A stretch of DNA of 64,000 nt from RGIG2041 sp045578865 (GTDB taxonomy: Bacteria > Bacillota > Clostridia > UBA1381 > UMGS1253). The position numbers were made by a program, and so were the translations under genes. Numbering within the stretch: the stretch's first letter is position 1; the number at the start of each line of letters is the position of its first letter. This document shows, in pieces, positions 25,434-33,334 of this stretch. The notes under the pieces are model-generated. The model did no database searches. It was not told the DNA's origin and saw nothing but the letters and a program-made list of their open reading frames with translations. The stretch spans positions 1 through 64,000 of the forward strand of contig JAZNLB010000025.1 in assembly GCA_045578865.1 (NCBI GenBank). Direction: 5' to 3'.

Positions 25434-26291
25434 ATGAATGTACAATGGTATCCGGGGCATATGGCAAAAACCAGACGCCTGATTGAAGAAAATGTAAAGT
25501 TAATTGATGTGGTTGTTGAGATTATGGATGCGCGTGTACCGCTGAGTAGTCGCAATCCGGATTTTGATGTATTTTTCTCGTCTAAACCGCGTATTGCACT
25601 TTTGAATAAGACGGATTTGGCAGATGCGGCGGTAACGGAGCGTTGGGTCGCATGGTATAAATCGCGCGGCATTGAAGTGATTTGCATCAATGCACTCGCC
25701 GGCAAAGGCACGGATAAAATCGTACAGGCAGCGCGGACACTTTTGAAAGATAAAATAGAAAAAGATGCCGCACGCGGCCTGACGCGTTCCATCAAAATGA
25801 TGGTGGTCGGCATTCCGAATGTCGGCAAGTCGTCGTTTATCAATCGTCTGTGCAAAAAAGCAGCGGCAAAAACGGGTGATAAACCCGGCGTAACAAAGGG
25901 AAAACAGTGGCTTCGTTTGCGCGAGGGTGTTGAGATTTTGGATACGCCCGGTATTTTGTGGCCGAAATTTGAAGACGAGCGCGTTGGTTTGCATCTGGCG
26001 TTTATTGGCTCAATTCGCGATGAAATTATGGACACGGAAACGCTTTGCTGTCATTTGCTTGAAGCATTAAAAGAGCGTTATGCAGACAAACTCTGCGCGC
26101 GCTATAAATTAGACGATATTGACCAGGAGGAAACGGGTTATGAGCTTTTGCAGCGCATTTCTAAAAAGCGCGGCTTTGTGATTTCGGGCGGAGAAATAGA
26201 TACGGAGCGCGGCGCGCGTGTTGTGCTTGACGAATTTCGTTCGGCTACGATTGGACAAATTACGCTCGAACTTCCTATGGATGCACAATAA
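25434..26291 (+). CDS. rbgA: ribosome biogenesis GTPase A
   Basis: Circularly permuted GTPase (YlqF) needed late in 50S subunit assembly. The 285-residue protein starts WYPGHMAK, has G4 NKTD (about 58-61) ahead of G1 GIPNVGKSS (126-134), then G2 PGVTKGKQW and G3 DTPGILWP, and a C-terminal ANTAR-like RNA-binding part. ATG 25434 lies five bases after AGGTGA. Association with rplS is typical of Firmicutes; here lepB intervenes. A weak GC-rich hairpin follows the stop. Confidence 0.95.
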   Translation: MNVQWYPGHMAKTRRLIEENVKLIDVVVEIMDARVPLSSRNPDFDVFFSSKPRIALLNKTDLADAAVTERWVAWYKSRGIEVICINALAGKGTDKIVQAARTLLKDKIEKDAARGLTRSIKMMVVGIPNVGKSSFINRLCKKAAAKTGDKPGVTKGKQWLRLREGVEILDTPGILWPKFEDERVGLHLAFIGSIRDEIMDTETLCCHLLEALKERYADKLCARYKLDDIDQEETGYELLQRISKKRGFVISGGEIDTERGARVVLDEFRSATIGQITLELPMDAQ

Positions 26292-26328
26292 ATAAGCGCC
26301 GCAGTATGCAGCGCCTTTGTGTTTGTTT

Positions 26329-26559
26329 TTATTTTACTATGAAATCTGCGACATCTGCCATCAGGTCGGTTGCATCGTCGGTATGAGCGATTACACCTAT
26401 GGGCTGGGATAAATCCAGGGAAAAAATACCCATGATGGATTTTGCATCAACCACATATCGACCGGAGGTTAAGTCAATGTCGTATTTGTATTTGGTGACT
26501 GCGCTGACAAAATTTTTTGCATCAACGGATGTGGATAAGGTGATGTTGAATTTAACCAT
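26329..26559 (-). CDS. HPr-like protein lacking the active-site histidine
   Basis: A 76-residue protein that aligns with HPr of the phosphotransferase system over its whole length: KSIMGIFSLDL matches the conserved helix with the regulatory serine (S41, equivalent to Ser46). In the active-site loop the histidine that PTS enzyme I phosphorylates (His15) is replaced by T10, and the conserved arginine (Arg17) by V12. It therefore cannot carry phosphate in sugar transport but retains the serine that HPr kinase modifies. Ribosome binding site GGGAGGTAA. A regulatory role like that of Crh is possible (inference); Crh also lacks His15. Confidence 0.8.
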   Translation of the reverse strand: MVKFNITLSTSVDAKNFVSAVTKYKYDIDLTSGRYVVDAKSIMGIFSLDLSQPIGVIAHTDDATDLMADVADFIVK

Positions 26560-26589
26560 GAATGTTACCTCCCAAAACTTGATGTGTTC

Positions 26590-26618
26590 ATTTTATCAGT
26601 TTTTGCAGTCATCGTCAA
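26590..26618 (-). promoter_or_regulatory. promoter of the HPr-like gene
   Basis: On the minus strand: TTGACG (26618-26613), 17 bases, TAAAAT (26595-26590) with TGA in front (extended -10). Confidence 0.75.
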
Positions 26619-26704
26619 GGTTAAGTCGAGGGGGAGTCGAAGCCCTCAGGGTTTAACCATAACACACGCATACGAACCCGCCTGAAAGGGCGCCTTTGCG
26701 TATG
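26619..26704 (+). other. two consecutive structured hairpins, unassigned
   Basis: Hairpin A: GGTTAA (26619-26624) and GAGGG (26628-26632) pair with CCCTC (26643-26647) and TTAACC (26653-26658). Hairpin B: CATACG (26669-26674) and CGCC (26679-26682) pair with GGCG (26689-26692) and CGTATG (26699-26704). Both have an outer and an inner helix separated by internal loops of similar size. They lie between the divergent HPr-like and mtaB genes. I see no match to a riboswitch class I know and no T-run after B. Confidence 0.45.
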
Positions 26705-26751
26705 TTTGAGGTTTGTCATCCTTACAAGGCGTGATTAAGATGGAGAAGTTG

Positions 26752-28047
26752 ATGAAAACAGTAGCATTTTGCACATTGGGGTGCAAGGTAAATCAATATG
26801 AAAGTCAGGCAATGAGTGAACTTTTTGCTGCTGCAGGTTATGGGATAACGCCGTTTGAAAACAAGGCAGATGTGTATGTGATTAACACCTGCTCGGTTAC
26901 CTCGATGGCGGATCGTAAATCTAGACAGATGATTCGTCGTGCCAAAAAGACCAATCCGGCTGCGTATGTGGTTGTGACGGGGTGTTTTGCTCAGACCGCC
27001 GCGGACAAAGTGGCTCAAATCGAGGGTGTGGATTTGGTGGTCGGCACTTCGGGCAGAGATAGGATTGTTGAACTTGTCGAGCAAAAGACAAGTGAAAAAA
27101 TTTTAGTAAATGACATCATGCAGGTACATGATTTTGAGCAATTATCCGTTTCGGGTTACTGTGAACATACCCGTGCTTTTATTAAAGCGCAAGAGGGTTG
27201 TAGTCAATTTTGCAGTTATTGCATTATTCCGTATGCGCGCGGACCTGTGCGTAGCCGGGATAAGACACAAATTGTACGAGAAGCGGAGCGTTTGGCACAA
27301 AACGGCTATGCTGAAATTGTGCTTGTCGGCATCCATATCGCATCCTATGGCCGTGATTTGAAAGAAGAAACGAGTTTGCAGGATTTGATTACGCAACTTG
27401 AAGGTATTGACGGCATCCGCCGTATTCGATTAAGTTCCATTGAACCAATGCATCTAAATGCTGACTTTGTTGAGACGGTGAAAAAATCGAAAAAACTTTG
27501 CAGACATTTTCATATTTCTTTGCAAAGCGGTTGCGATGCGACGCTTCGCCGAATGAATCGTAAATATTTAAGCTCGGATTACGAAAAAATCGTGCAGGGT
27601 TTGCGCGAGGCTTTTGATGATGTGGCAATTACAACGGACATTATGGTTGGTTTTCCTGGCGAAACAGAGGAGGAATTTAATAAATCTCTTGCCTTTGTTG
27701 AAAAAATGCAGTTTGCCGAGGCGCATGTGTTTGCTTATTCCGTGCGTGGCGGTACACCGGCGCAACGGATGGATAATCAGGTGCCGCCGCAAATCAAGCA
27801 TGCGCGCAGTGCGAAAATGATTGAAGTGAGTCAAAAAGCACAAATTGCCTTTTTAAAGCGGTTTGTCGGCAGAGAAACGGAAGTGCTGTTTGAGCAACCG
27901 GTTGCAGGGCAAGCGAATGTGTATGAAGGGAAAACGGATAATTACATTACGGTACATGTACCAAGCAAATGCGACCTTACCAATCAGTTTCATACGGTTA
28001 TAATTGAACGAGTAGATGGAGCTGTGCTGGTCGGCAGATTGAAATGA
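26752..28047 (+). CDS. mtaB: tRNA ms2t6A37 methylthiotransferase
   Basis: Radical SAM enzyme that adds a methylthio group to t6A37 of ANN-reading tRNAs. The 431-residue protein has the N-terminal cluster cysteines C11 (TLGCKVNQYES), C47 and C78, the radical SAM triad C150, C154, C157 (EGCSQFCSYC), and a C-terminal TRAM domain (FVGRETEVLFEQ onwards). MiaB differs in lacking the CKVNQYES start. The ATG at 26752 lies six bases after GGAG and matches where homologues begin; an in-frame ATG at 26740 is the alternative. No clear promoter is visible. Confidence 0.95.
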   Translation: MKTVAFCTLGCKVNQYESQAMSELFAAAGYGITPFENKADVYVINTCSVTSMADRKSRQMIRRAKKTNPAAYVVVTGCFAQTAADKVAQIEGVDLVVGTSGRDRIVELVEQKTSEKILVNDIMQVHDFEQLSVSGYCEHTRAFIKAQEGCSQFCSYCIIPYARGPVRSRDKTQIVREAERLAQNGYAEIVLVGIHIASYGRDLKEETSLQDLITQLEGIDGIRRIRLSSIEPMHLNADFVETVKKSKKLCRHFHISLQSGCDATLRRMNRKYLSSDYEKIVQGLREAFDDVAITTDIMVGFPGETEEEFNKSLAFVEKMQFAEAHVFAYSVRGGTPAQRMDNQVPPQIKHARSAKMIEVSQKAQIAFLKRFVGRETEVLFEQPVAGQANVYEGKTDNYITVHVPSKCDLTNQFHTVIIERVDGAVLVGRLK

Positions 28048-28058
28048 GGGGTTTTGAT

Positions 28059-28790
28059 TTGAATAAAACTGTGTTGATTACGGGCGCTTCGCGCGGCATC
28101 GGTGCGGCGTGTGCACTGGAGTTTGCAAAAAATGGCTATCGTGTGATTGTCAACTACAATAAAAACAGGAAAGCTGCAGAGTCAGTGTGTTCCAAAATCC
28201 GTGAACTTGGTGGCGTTTGCATGCTTGTTCGAGCGGATGTTTCTAAATTTAAGCAGGTGGAAAGAATGTTTGGAGAGGCGCAGGCGTTTGGCGGCGTTGA
28301 TGTGTTGGTAAACAATGCAGGGATGGCGCAGACGGCTATGCTATGTGATACAACGCCTGAATTGTGGAAAAAAATGTTTGCGACCAATGTAGATGGTGTA
28401 TATCACACCTGCCTTATGGCTGCGCGAACCATGGTGCAAAAAAAGTGTGGCAGTATCATCAATGTTTCCTCAATGTGGGGGATGGTGGGAGCATCGTGCG
28501 AGAGTGCATATTCGGCAACGAAAGCCGCAGTTATCGGCTTTACGAAAGCCCTTGCAAAAGAACTCGGCCCGTCCGGTATTACGGTTAACTGCGTTGCGCC
28601 TGGAATGGTGGATACAGATATGAACGGACATTTGAGCATAGAAGATATTGATGCTATTTGCGATGAAACGCCGCTCGGTAGAGTGGCAACGCCGCAGGAA
28701 ATTGCCAAGGTTGTTTGCTTTTTGGCAAGTCAATCGGCTGGGTTTATCACCGGGCAGGTTATCAGTCCGAACGGCGGTTTGGTAATTTAG
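28059..28790 (+). CDS. FabG-like short-chain dehydrogenase
   Basis: A 243-residue SDR with the nucleotide motif TGASRGIG, NNAG, catalytic serine in NVSSMWG, YSATKAA (YxxxK) and the C-terminal ITGQVISPNGG. It resembles 3-oxoacyl-ACP reductase, but there is no other fatty acid gene around, so the substrate stays open. TTG 28059, seven bases after GAGGGG, gives the usual N-terminus MNKTVLITGAS; the ATG at 28044 that overlaps the mtaB stop would add five residues. It is cotranscribed with mtaB. Confidence 0.85.
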   Translation: MNKTVLITGASRGIGAACALEFAKNGYRVIVNYNKNRKAAESVCSKIRELGGVCMLVRADVSKFKQVERMFGEAQAFGGVDVLVNNAGMAQTAMLCDTTPELWKKMFATNVDGVYHTCLMAARTMVQKKCGSIINVSSMWGMVGASCESAYSATKAAVIGFTKALAKELGPSGITVNCVAPGMVDTDMNGHLSIEDIDAICDETPLGRVATPQEIAKVVCFLASQSAGFITGQVISPNGGLVI

Positions 28791-28793
28791 CTC

Positions 28794-28822
28794 TTGAAAT
28801 TTTATAATCAACGAAGTATAAT
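28794..28822 (+). promoter_or_regulatory. promoter of the PRTase gene
   Basis: TTGAAA (28794-28799), 17 bases, TATAAT (28817-28822). Confidence 0.75.
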
Positions 28823-28856
28823 AAATTTATAAATTTTTGGATAGCAGGTGAGGGAT

Positions 28857-29414
28857 ATGAAAAAGTATTATCCGTTAGAGGTTGCCGGTTTAAAACGCGA
28901 TTTGCAACTGTTTTCTGTGAACGAAAACTTAAAGATAGCTGCATTTATACTGTTCGGCGATGTGGAGTTGACCGAGTGTTGTGCACGAGAACTTTTAAAG
29001 GTTGCGCCGGAATATGATATTATGTTGACGGCTGAGGCGAAGAGTATTCCGCTGATTTATGAAATGGCGCGCCAAAGCGGAGAAAACAATTATATTATTG
29101 CGCGTAAAGGTCCGAAGGTATATATGGAAGATATAATTTCCACTGAGGTGGATTCCATTACGACGGCAGCAACGCAGAAGTTATATCTCGGCAAAACAGA
29201 GGTGGATGCTATTCGTGGAAAGCGTGTGCTGATTGTGGATGATGTTATCAGTACCGGTGAATCGCTTGCGGCGATGGAAAAATTAATTTCGATTGCCGGG
29301 GGTCATGTGGTAGGCAAATTGGCGGTGTTGGCTGAGGGAGATGCCATTGCGCGCGAGGACATTACGGTGCTCGGACCTTTGCCACTGTTTGATCATGAGG
29401 GAAATCCGCTTTAA
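28857..29414 (+). CDS. phosphoribosyltransferase-family protein (Apt-like)
   Basis: A 185-residue type I PRTase with the PRPP signature VLIVDDVISTGES and the hood segment EYDIMLTAEAKSIPLIYEMAR, closest to adenine or xanthine phosphoribosyltransferases. The purine-base pocket cannot be read with certainty, so the exact substrate is open; many Clostridia carry such an extra PRTase with unknown role. ATG 28857 follows GGTGAGGG. It is a single-gene unit with its own promoter and terminator. Confidence 0.85.
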   Translation: MKKYYPLEVAGLKRDLQLFSVNENLKIAAFILFGDVELTECCARELLKVAPEYDIMLTAEAKSIPLIYEMARQSGENNYIIARKGPKVYMEDIISTEVDSITTAATQKLYLGKTEVDAIRGKRVLIVDDVISTGESLAAMEKLISIAGGHVVGKLAVLAEGDAIAREDITVLGPLPLFDHEGNPL

Positions 29415-29424
29415 TACATAGTTT

Positions 29425-29464
29425 AAGCACCTGCAATATAAACAAAATTGCAGGTGCTTTTTTA
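29425..29464 (+). terminator. terminator after the PRTase gene
   Basis: AAGCACCTGCAAT pairs with ATTGCAGGTGCTT, followed by TTTTT. Confidence 0.92.
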
Positions 29465-29493
29465 TTCAAAATTTACATAAATAAGGCGGAGCA

Positions 29494-29522
29494 TTGACTT
29501 TTATGTGCTTGTTTTGTATAAT
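29494..29522 (+). promoter_or_regulatory. promoter of the SLH protein gene
   Basis: TTGACT (29494-29499), 17 bases, TATAAT (29517-29522); likely strong. Confidence 0.82.
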
Positions 29523-29557
29523 TACAATAGTGATTTGTATTTTAAGGAGGAGCGGAT

Positions 29558-30535
29558 ATGAGAAAGATTTTGGCATGGTTCACATTAGTATGCGTGCTTT
29601 TGAGTGCGGTTGCGTTTGCGGTTTCGGCACAGGAATTTTCCGATATGCCGGACAACTGGGCAACTGCGGCGCTGGAAAGAGCGGTAAAGGATGGTTTAAT
29701 CAATGGCTATGGCGGCATGATTATGCCGAATGAAAGTCTTACGCGTGCACAGATGGCGGCGATTTTTGTTCGCGCTTTTGGGGTGGACGGTAAGGCGGAT
29801 ATATCTGCATTTGAAGATATGAATTCAGATGCATGGTATTATGCCGATATGGAAAAGGCAGTGCATGCAGGTTGGTTTAAAGGCGATGGCACAAAGCTGA
29901 ATCCGGATGCGCCTATCACCAGAGAAGAGGCATTTACGGTTATTGCGCGCGCGTTTTATTTGAAAAACGGCGATGCACAGATGCTTGAACCTTACACAGA
30001 TGCTTCGTCGGTTTCCGATTGGGCAGTTCCGTATGTAACGGCACTTTTGAACAAAGGTCTTGTTGCGGGTTCAAACGGAAATGTAAATCCGAAAAATAAC
30101 ATCAGCCGCGCAGAGTTTGCAGTGGTAATGGACAGAGCGGTAGCGGCATATGTTACAACCGAGGGCGAATGCCAGTTGGATTTAAAAGGACATAAGGGTG
30201 CTGTAATTATTAAAGCAAATAATGTAGTGTTTAAAGAGGCTGTTGTTGAGGGTGACTTGATTATTTCTTCGCTCGTAGATGCGAAAACGGTCAATCTTGC
30301 AAAACTTGACTGCAAAGGTGTAGTGCATTACAATTCTTCTCAAGTGGAGAAGGAAGAAGAGAAGCCATCTAATGCCGGCGGCGGTGGCGGCGGTGGCGGT
30401 GATAATAATGGTAGCGCGGATGTTGATGGTCCGAATGACAATGAATCGGAAGAAAATCCGGATGAACCGTACTATAACATGGGAGATGAAGATATAGAGG
30501 ACGGCGGAAAGATGGACGATGCAGATGACTTGTAA
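29558..30535 (+). CDS. secreted protein with three S-layer homology domains
   Basis: A 325-residue exported protein. A signal peptide covers residues 1-24 (ends VSAQ). Three SLH domains follow at about 26-75, 82-135 and 145-198, each with the conserved ITR/LTR or ISR motif (SLTRAQMAA, PITREEAFT, NISRAEFAV). These bind secondary wall polymer outside the cell. Residues about 210-255 look beta-rich and are not recognised. The C-terminus has a run of eight glycines and a highly acidic tail with no sorting signal. Ribosome binding site AAGGAGG. The next gene overlaps its end by 17 bases. Confidence 0.9.
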   Translation: MRKILAWFTLVCVLLSAVAFAVSAQEFSDMPDNWATAALERAVKDGLINGYGGMIMPNESLTRAQMAAIFVRAFGVDGKADISAFEDMNSDAWYYADMEKAVHAGWFKGDGTKLNPDAPITREEAFTVIARAFYLKNGDAQMLEPYTDASSVSDWAVPYVTALLNKGLVAGSNGNVNPKNNISRAEFAVVMDRAVAAYVTTEGECQLDLKGHKGAVIIKANNVVFKEAVVEGDLIISSLVDAKTVNLAKLDCKGVVHYNSSQVEKEEEKPSNAGGGGGGGGDNNGSADVDGPNDNESEENPDEPYYNMGDEDIEDGGKMDDADDL

Positions 30536-31244
30536 GGTTGTCCGGGTTAAGGCACGCATAGCTGATTTAAATGTTTTGATGCACTGCAAGACGCAGTATA
30601 TGGTAAATCGACTCGATAAGTATGTGTCCGATTTTGATGGCGCTCCCGATGTAGAAATTGATATTTCTTTAAAGCAAATGGAGCAGTATTGCGAACTACA
30701 TCCGAATTTGAATACGGATATGGCAGAATACATCTTGAGTAGCATCAAGTTTTATGTGCAGTTGTGCAAAAAATATAATGGTCTTATGATTCATGCATCT
30801 GCCATAGCAATGGACGGGAAGGGATATTTGTTTTCGGCAGACAGCGGCACTGGTAAGTCGACGCATGTAAAGCAATGGCATAATGTTTTTGGCGAGCGAG
30901 TGCAAACGATAAATGACGATAAGCCAGCCGTACGATTGATGCCTGCGGGATGGATGGTATATGGAACGCCTTGGAGCGGAAAAACGACATTGAATGAAAA
31001 TATTTGCGTTCCGCTGCATGCGATTGCAATTTTGCATCGCAGCGAAAAAAATTCGGTTCTACCTATGCCGGAAAAGGACAGCGTAACGAATTTGTTGCAA
31101 CAAACCATCAGACCTAAGACAATGCAGTGGGCAGATGTATTTTATCAGCTGCTTTCGAAACTGATAGAGCAAGTGCCGGTCTATGATTTGGGATGTAATA
31201 TTTCCGAAGAGGCGGCAAGCATTGCATACGAAACCATGAGATAA
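30519..31244 (+). CDS. HprK-like / PEP carboxykinase-like P-loop protein
   Basis: A 241-residue cytoplasmic protein. Walker A is SGTGKST (109-115), preceded by IHASAIAMDGKGYLFSA and followed by NDDKPAVRL and GTPWSGKT, the pattern of the HPr kinase C-terminal/PEP carboxykinase fold. It is the common stand-alone clostridial version, without the N-terminal domain of true HprK, and its target is not known; relatives occur beside PqqD-type genes, none of which is here. It starts 17 bases inside the SLH gene, so it is translated from the same transcript although that protein is exported. A PTS-type histidine-less HPr lies 4 kb upstream. Confidence 0.75.
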   Translation: MQMTCKVVRVKARIADLNVLMHCKTQYMVNRLDKYVSDFDGAPDVEIDISLKQMEQYCELHPNLNTDMAEYILSSIKFYVQLCKKYNGLMIHASAIAMDGKGYLFSADSGTGKSTHVKQWHNVFGERVQTINDDKPAVRLMPAGWMVYGTPWSGKTTLNENICVPLHAIAILHRSEKNSVLPMPEKDSVTNLLQQTIRPKTMQWADVFYQLLSKLIEQVPVYDLGCNISEEAASIAYETMR

Positions 31245-31251
31245 TCATTTT

Positions 31252-31288
31252 AAGCGGTAGAAAATTTTACATTTTCCACTGCTTTTTT
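31252..31288 (+). terminator. terminator after the HprK-like gene
   Basis: AAGCGGTAGAAAA pairs with TTTTCCACTGCTT (two mismatches) around TTTACA, followed by TTTTT. Confidence 0.78.
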
Positions 31289-31333
31289 TCTTGTGGAAAA
31301 CATACAAAAAGACATAAAAACTTTGTAAAAATG

Positions 31334-31498
31334 GCACAAAAAGGAAAAATAGGCTTGTGGAGGGTAAAAAAATATATAAATTGCACAAAAAATTGAAAGT
31401 TTTTCTTGCAAATTACTACAAAATCGTTTATTATAATATTGAGCGTTTAAAAATATGCACAAAAAGAAATATGCAAATTCTTACAATTTGCACGAAAA
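31334..31498 (+). repeat. four GCACAAAAA-type words upstream of the PucR-type gene
   Basis: This is the 300-base AT-rich gap 31245-31546. GCACAAAAA occurs at 31334-31342, 31383-31391 and 31457-31465, with a variant GCACGAAAA at 31490-31498. A perfect -10, TATAAT, lies at 31432-31437, with TTGCAA 20 bases upstream of it (too far for a normal -35). The words flank the presumed start site, as operator sites would. Apart from this and the terminator at its left end I see nothing else in the gap. Confidence 0.45.
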
Positions 31499-31546
31499 GC
31501 ACATGCGTGTTTTCGAGGATGAATTGCTTTGGGAGGAAACTAAGTT

Positions 31547-32632
31547 ATGATGAAAAAAACTTTCCAAAATGTGATTAACCAGATGGATGCGTTTTTAACT
31601 GCGCCTGTTGGGGTTATGGATTTTGAAGGGTATGTGATTGCGACAAACGCATCGGAGGATATGGGCGAGTATGCTGAAAGCTTTGTTGCTACTGCAACGG
31701 ACTGTCTGCAGGTACATAATTGTCGCGGGTACAGCATTTGCGGTATCAGTAAGTCTAAAAAGACGGAGCATATCGTTTATGTGCGCGGCACTTCTGATGA
31801 GGCAAGAAGAACATGTATGATGCTCGCAGTATCTTTAAACAATATTCGCGTATTCTATGATGATAAGTATGACAAGACAACATTTATCAAAAACATCATT
31901 TCGGATAATACATTACCGTTGGATTTGCATCAGCGTTCGCGCGAGTTGCATTTAGACTATGAGCAGGAGCGAGTTGTATTTATCTTAAAAGTTTTACAGG
32001 CAGGCGATGTTGCGGCGATTGATGTGTTTATGAATCTGTTTCCGAAGACGGAGCATGATTTTGTATTTGCGATGGATGATGCAACTATCGTTTTGGTAAA
32101 AGAAATTGATGCCGAAACAACGGAAGACGGTCTGGAAAAACTTGCTCAGACCATTGCGGATACTTTAAGCTCCGAAGCAATGCTCAATGTAATGATTGGC
32201 GTTTCTACGGTTACAAATACGGTAAGTTCTTTGGCAGCGGCTTACAAGGAAGCGCAGATTGCATTGGAAGTTGGCAGTGTGTTTGAAAAAGAGAAGCGTA
32301 TTTTAACCTATAAAAATCTAGGTGTTGGCCGATTGATTTATTATTTACCGATTAAACTTTGTCAGTTGTTTTTGCAGGAAGTTTTGACAAAGCGCGGTTT
32401 GGATGCGCTCGACGAAGAAATTGTAACAACGATTTATGAGTTCTTTAAAAATGACCTCAATGTCAGCGAAACTGCACGAAAACTGTATATCCACAGAAAC
32501 ACGCTTGTGTATCGTCTGGATAAGGTGCAAAAGACCATTGGTCTTGATTTGCGTAAGTTTGACGATGCGGTTGTGTTTAAAGTTGCCATGATGGTACAGC
32601 AGTATTTAGAGTCCAGTCCTATGAAGATTTAA
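31547..32632 (+). CDS. PucR/CdaR-type transcription regulator
   Basis: A 361-residue regulator. The N-terminal half (about 1-150) has a GAF-like character; the middle is a GGDEF-like domain; the C-terminus has a PucR helix-turn-helix (FFKNDLNVSETARKLYIHRNTLVYRLDKV). The family reacts to small-molecule signals; the ligand is unknown. It lies 12 bases before ftsE, so it seems to be cotranscribed with and possibly control the ftsEX wall-hydrolase unit. ATG 31547 (followed by a second ATG) after GGGAGG. Its long leader carries the repeated words. Confidence 0.87.
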   Translation: MMKKTFQNVINQMDAFLTAPVGVMDFEGYVIATNASEDMGEYAESFVATATDCLQVHNCRGYSICGISKSKKTEHIVYVRGTSDEARRTCMMLAVSLNNIRVFYDDKYDKTTFIKNIISDNTLPLDLHQRSRELHLDYEQERVVFILKVLQAGDVAAIDVFMNLFPKTEHDFVFAMDDATIVLVKEIDAETTEDGLEKLAQTIADTLSSEAMLNVMIGVSTVTNTVSSLAAAYKEAQIALEVGSVFEKEKRILTYKNLGVGRLIYYLPIKLCQLFLQEVLTKRGLDALDEEIVTTIYEFFKNDLNVSETARKLYIHRNTLVYRLDKVQKTIGLDLRKFDDAVVFKVAMMVQQYLESSPMKI

Positions 32633-32644
32633 CGGAGAAGAATT

Positions 32645-33334
32645 ATGATAACCTTTGAAAATGTAACAAAAGTTTATGAAAACGGCACCAAAGCACTTGA
32701 CAATGTCAACTTTCACATTGATAAAGGTGAATTTGTCTTTGTTGTCGGACCGAGCGGCTCTGGTAAGTCTACCTTGACGCGCTTGCTTTTGCATGAAGAG
32801 ATGCCGAGCGAAGGCTCTATTATTTTAAACGGCACACATGTAGAGAGACTGAATCGTAAGCAAATTCCGTATATGCGCCGTAAAGTTGGTGTGATTTTTC
32901 AGGATTTTCGTTTGTTGGAGGACCGTACGGTTGTAGAAAACATAGCGTTTGCAATGAAAATCGTAGGTGCATCCACAAGAGAAATCCGCAGACAAATTCC
33001 GAGCCTTTTAAGTATGGTAGGGCTTTCCAACAAAGCAAGGCTTTACCCGTCGCAACTGTCTCGCGGTGAGGCGCAGCGTGTTGCAGTCGCGCGTGCGCTT
33101 GCAAATAATCCGCCGATTTTACTTGCAGATGAACCTACGGCCAGCTTGCCGCCGGATACCGCGTTTGAAATTGTGAAGTTGCTTTGCGATATCAATGAGC
33201 GCGGCACAACGGTTGTTATGGCGACACATGCCAAGGAAATCGTTGATGCGGTGCACAAAAGAGTCATAGCCATAGAAGACGGCAAATTGGTGCGTGACGA
33301 CAGAAGAGGAGGTTATGCGCGTGAAAGCGAATAA
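32645..33334 (+). CDS. ftsE: cell division ATP-binding protein FtsE
   Basis: ABC ATPase of the FtsEX complex at the septum that activates a wall hydrolase. The 229-residue protein has Walker A GPSGSGKST (about 37-45), the Q-loop VIFQDFRLL, signature LSRGEAQRVAVARA, Walker B LLADEPTASL and the switch histidine in VVMATHAKE. It overlaps ftsX by 14 bases. Confidence 0.96.
   Translation: MITFENVTKVYENGTKALDNVNFHIDKGEFVFVVGPSGSGKSTLTRLLLHEEMPSEGSIILNGTHVERLNRKQIPYMRRKVGVIFQDFRLLEDRTVVENIAFAMKIVGASTREIRRQIPSLLSMVGLSNKARLYPSQLSRGEAQRVAVARALANNPPILLADEPTASLPPDTAFEIVKLLCDINERGTTVVMATHAKEIVDAVHKRVIAIEDGKLVRDDRRGGYARESE

Noticed and set aside
26619..26704. SRP RNA, 6S RNA or a known riboswitch
   Set aside because: The apical GGAA tetraloop motif of SRP RNA and the conserved cores of riboswitch classes I know are absent; left as unassigned.
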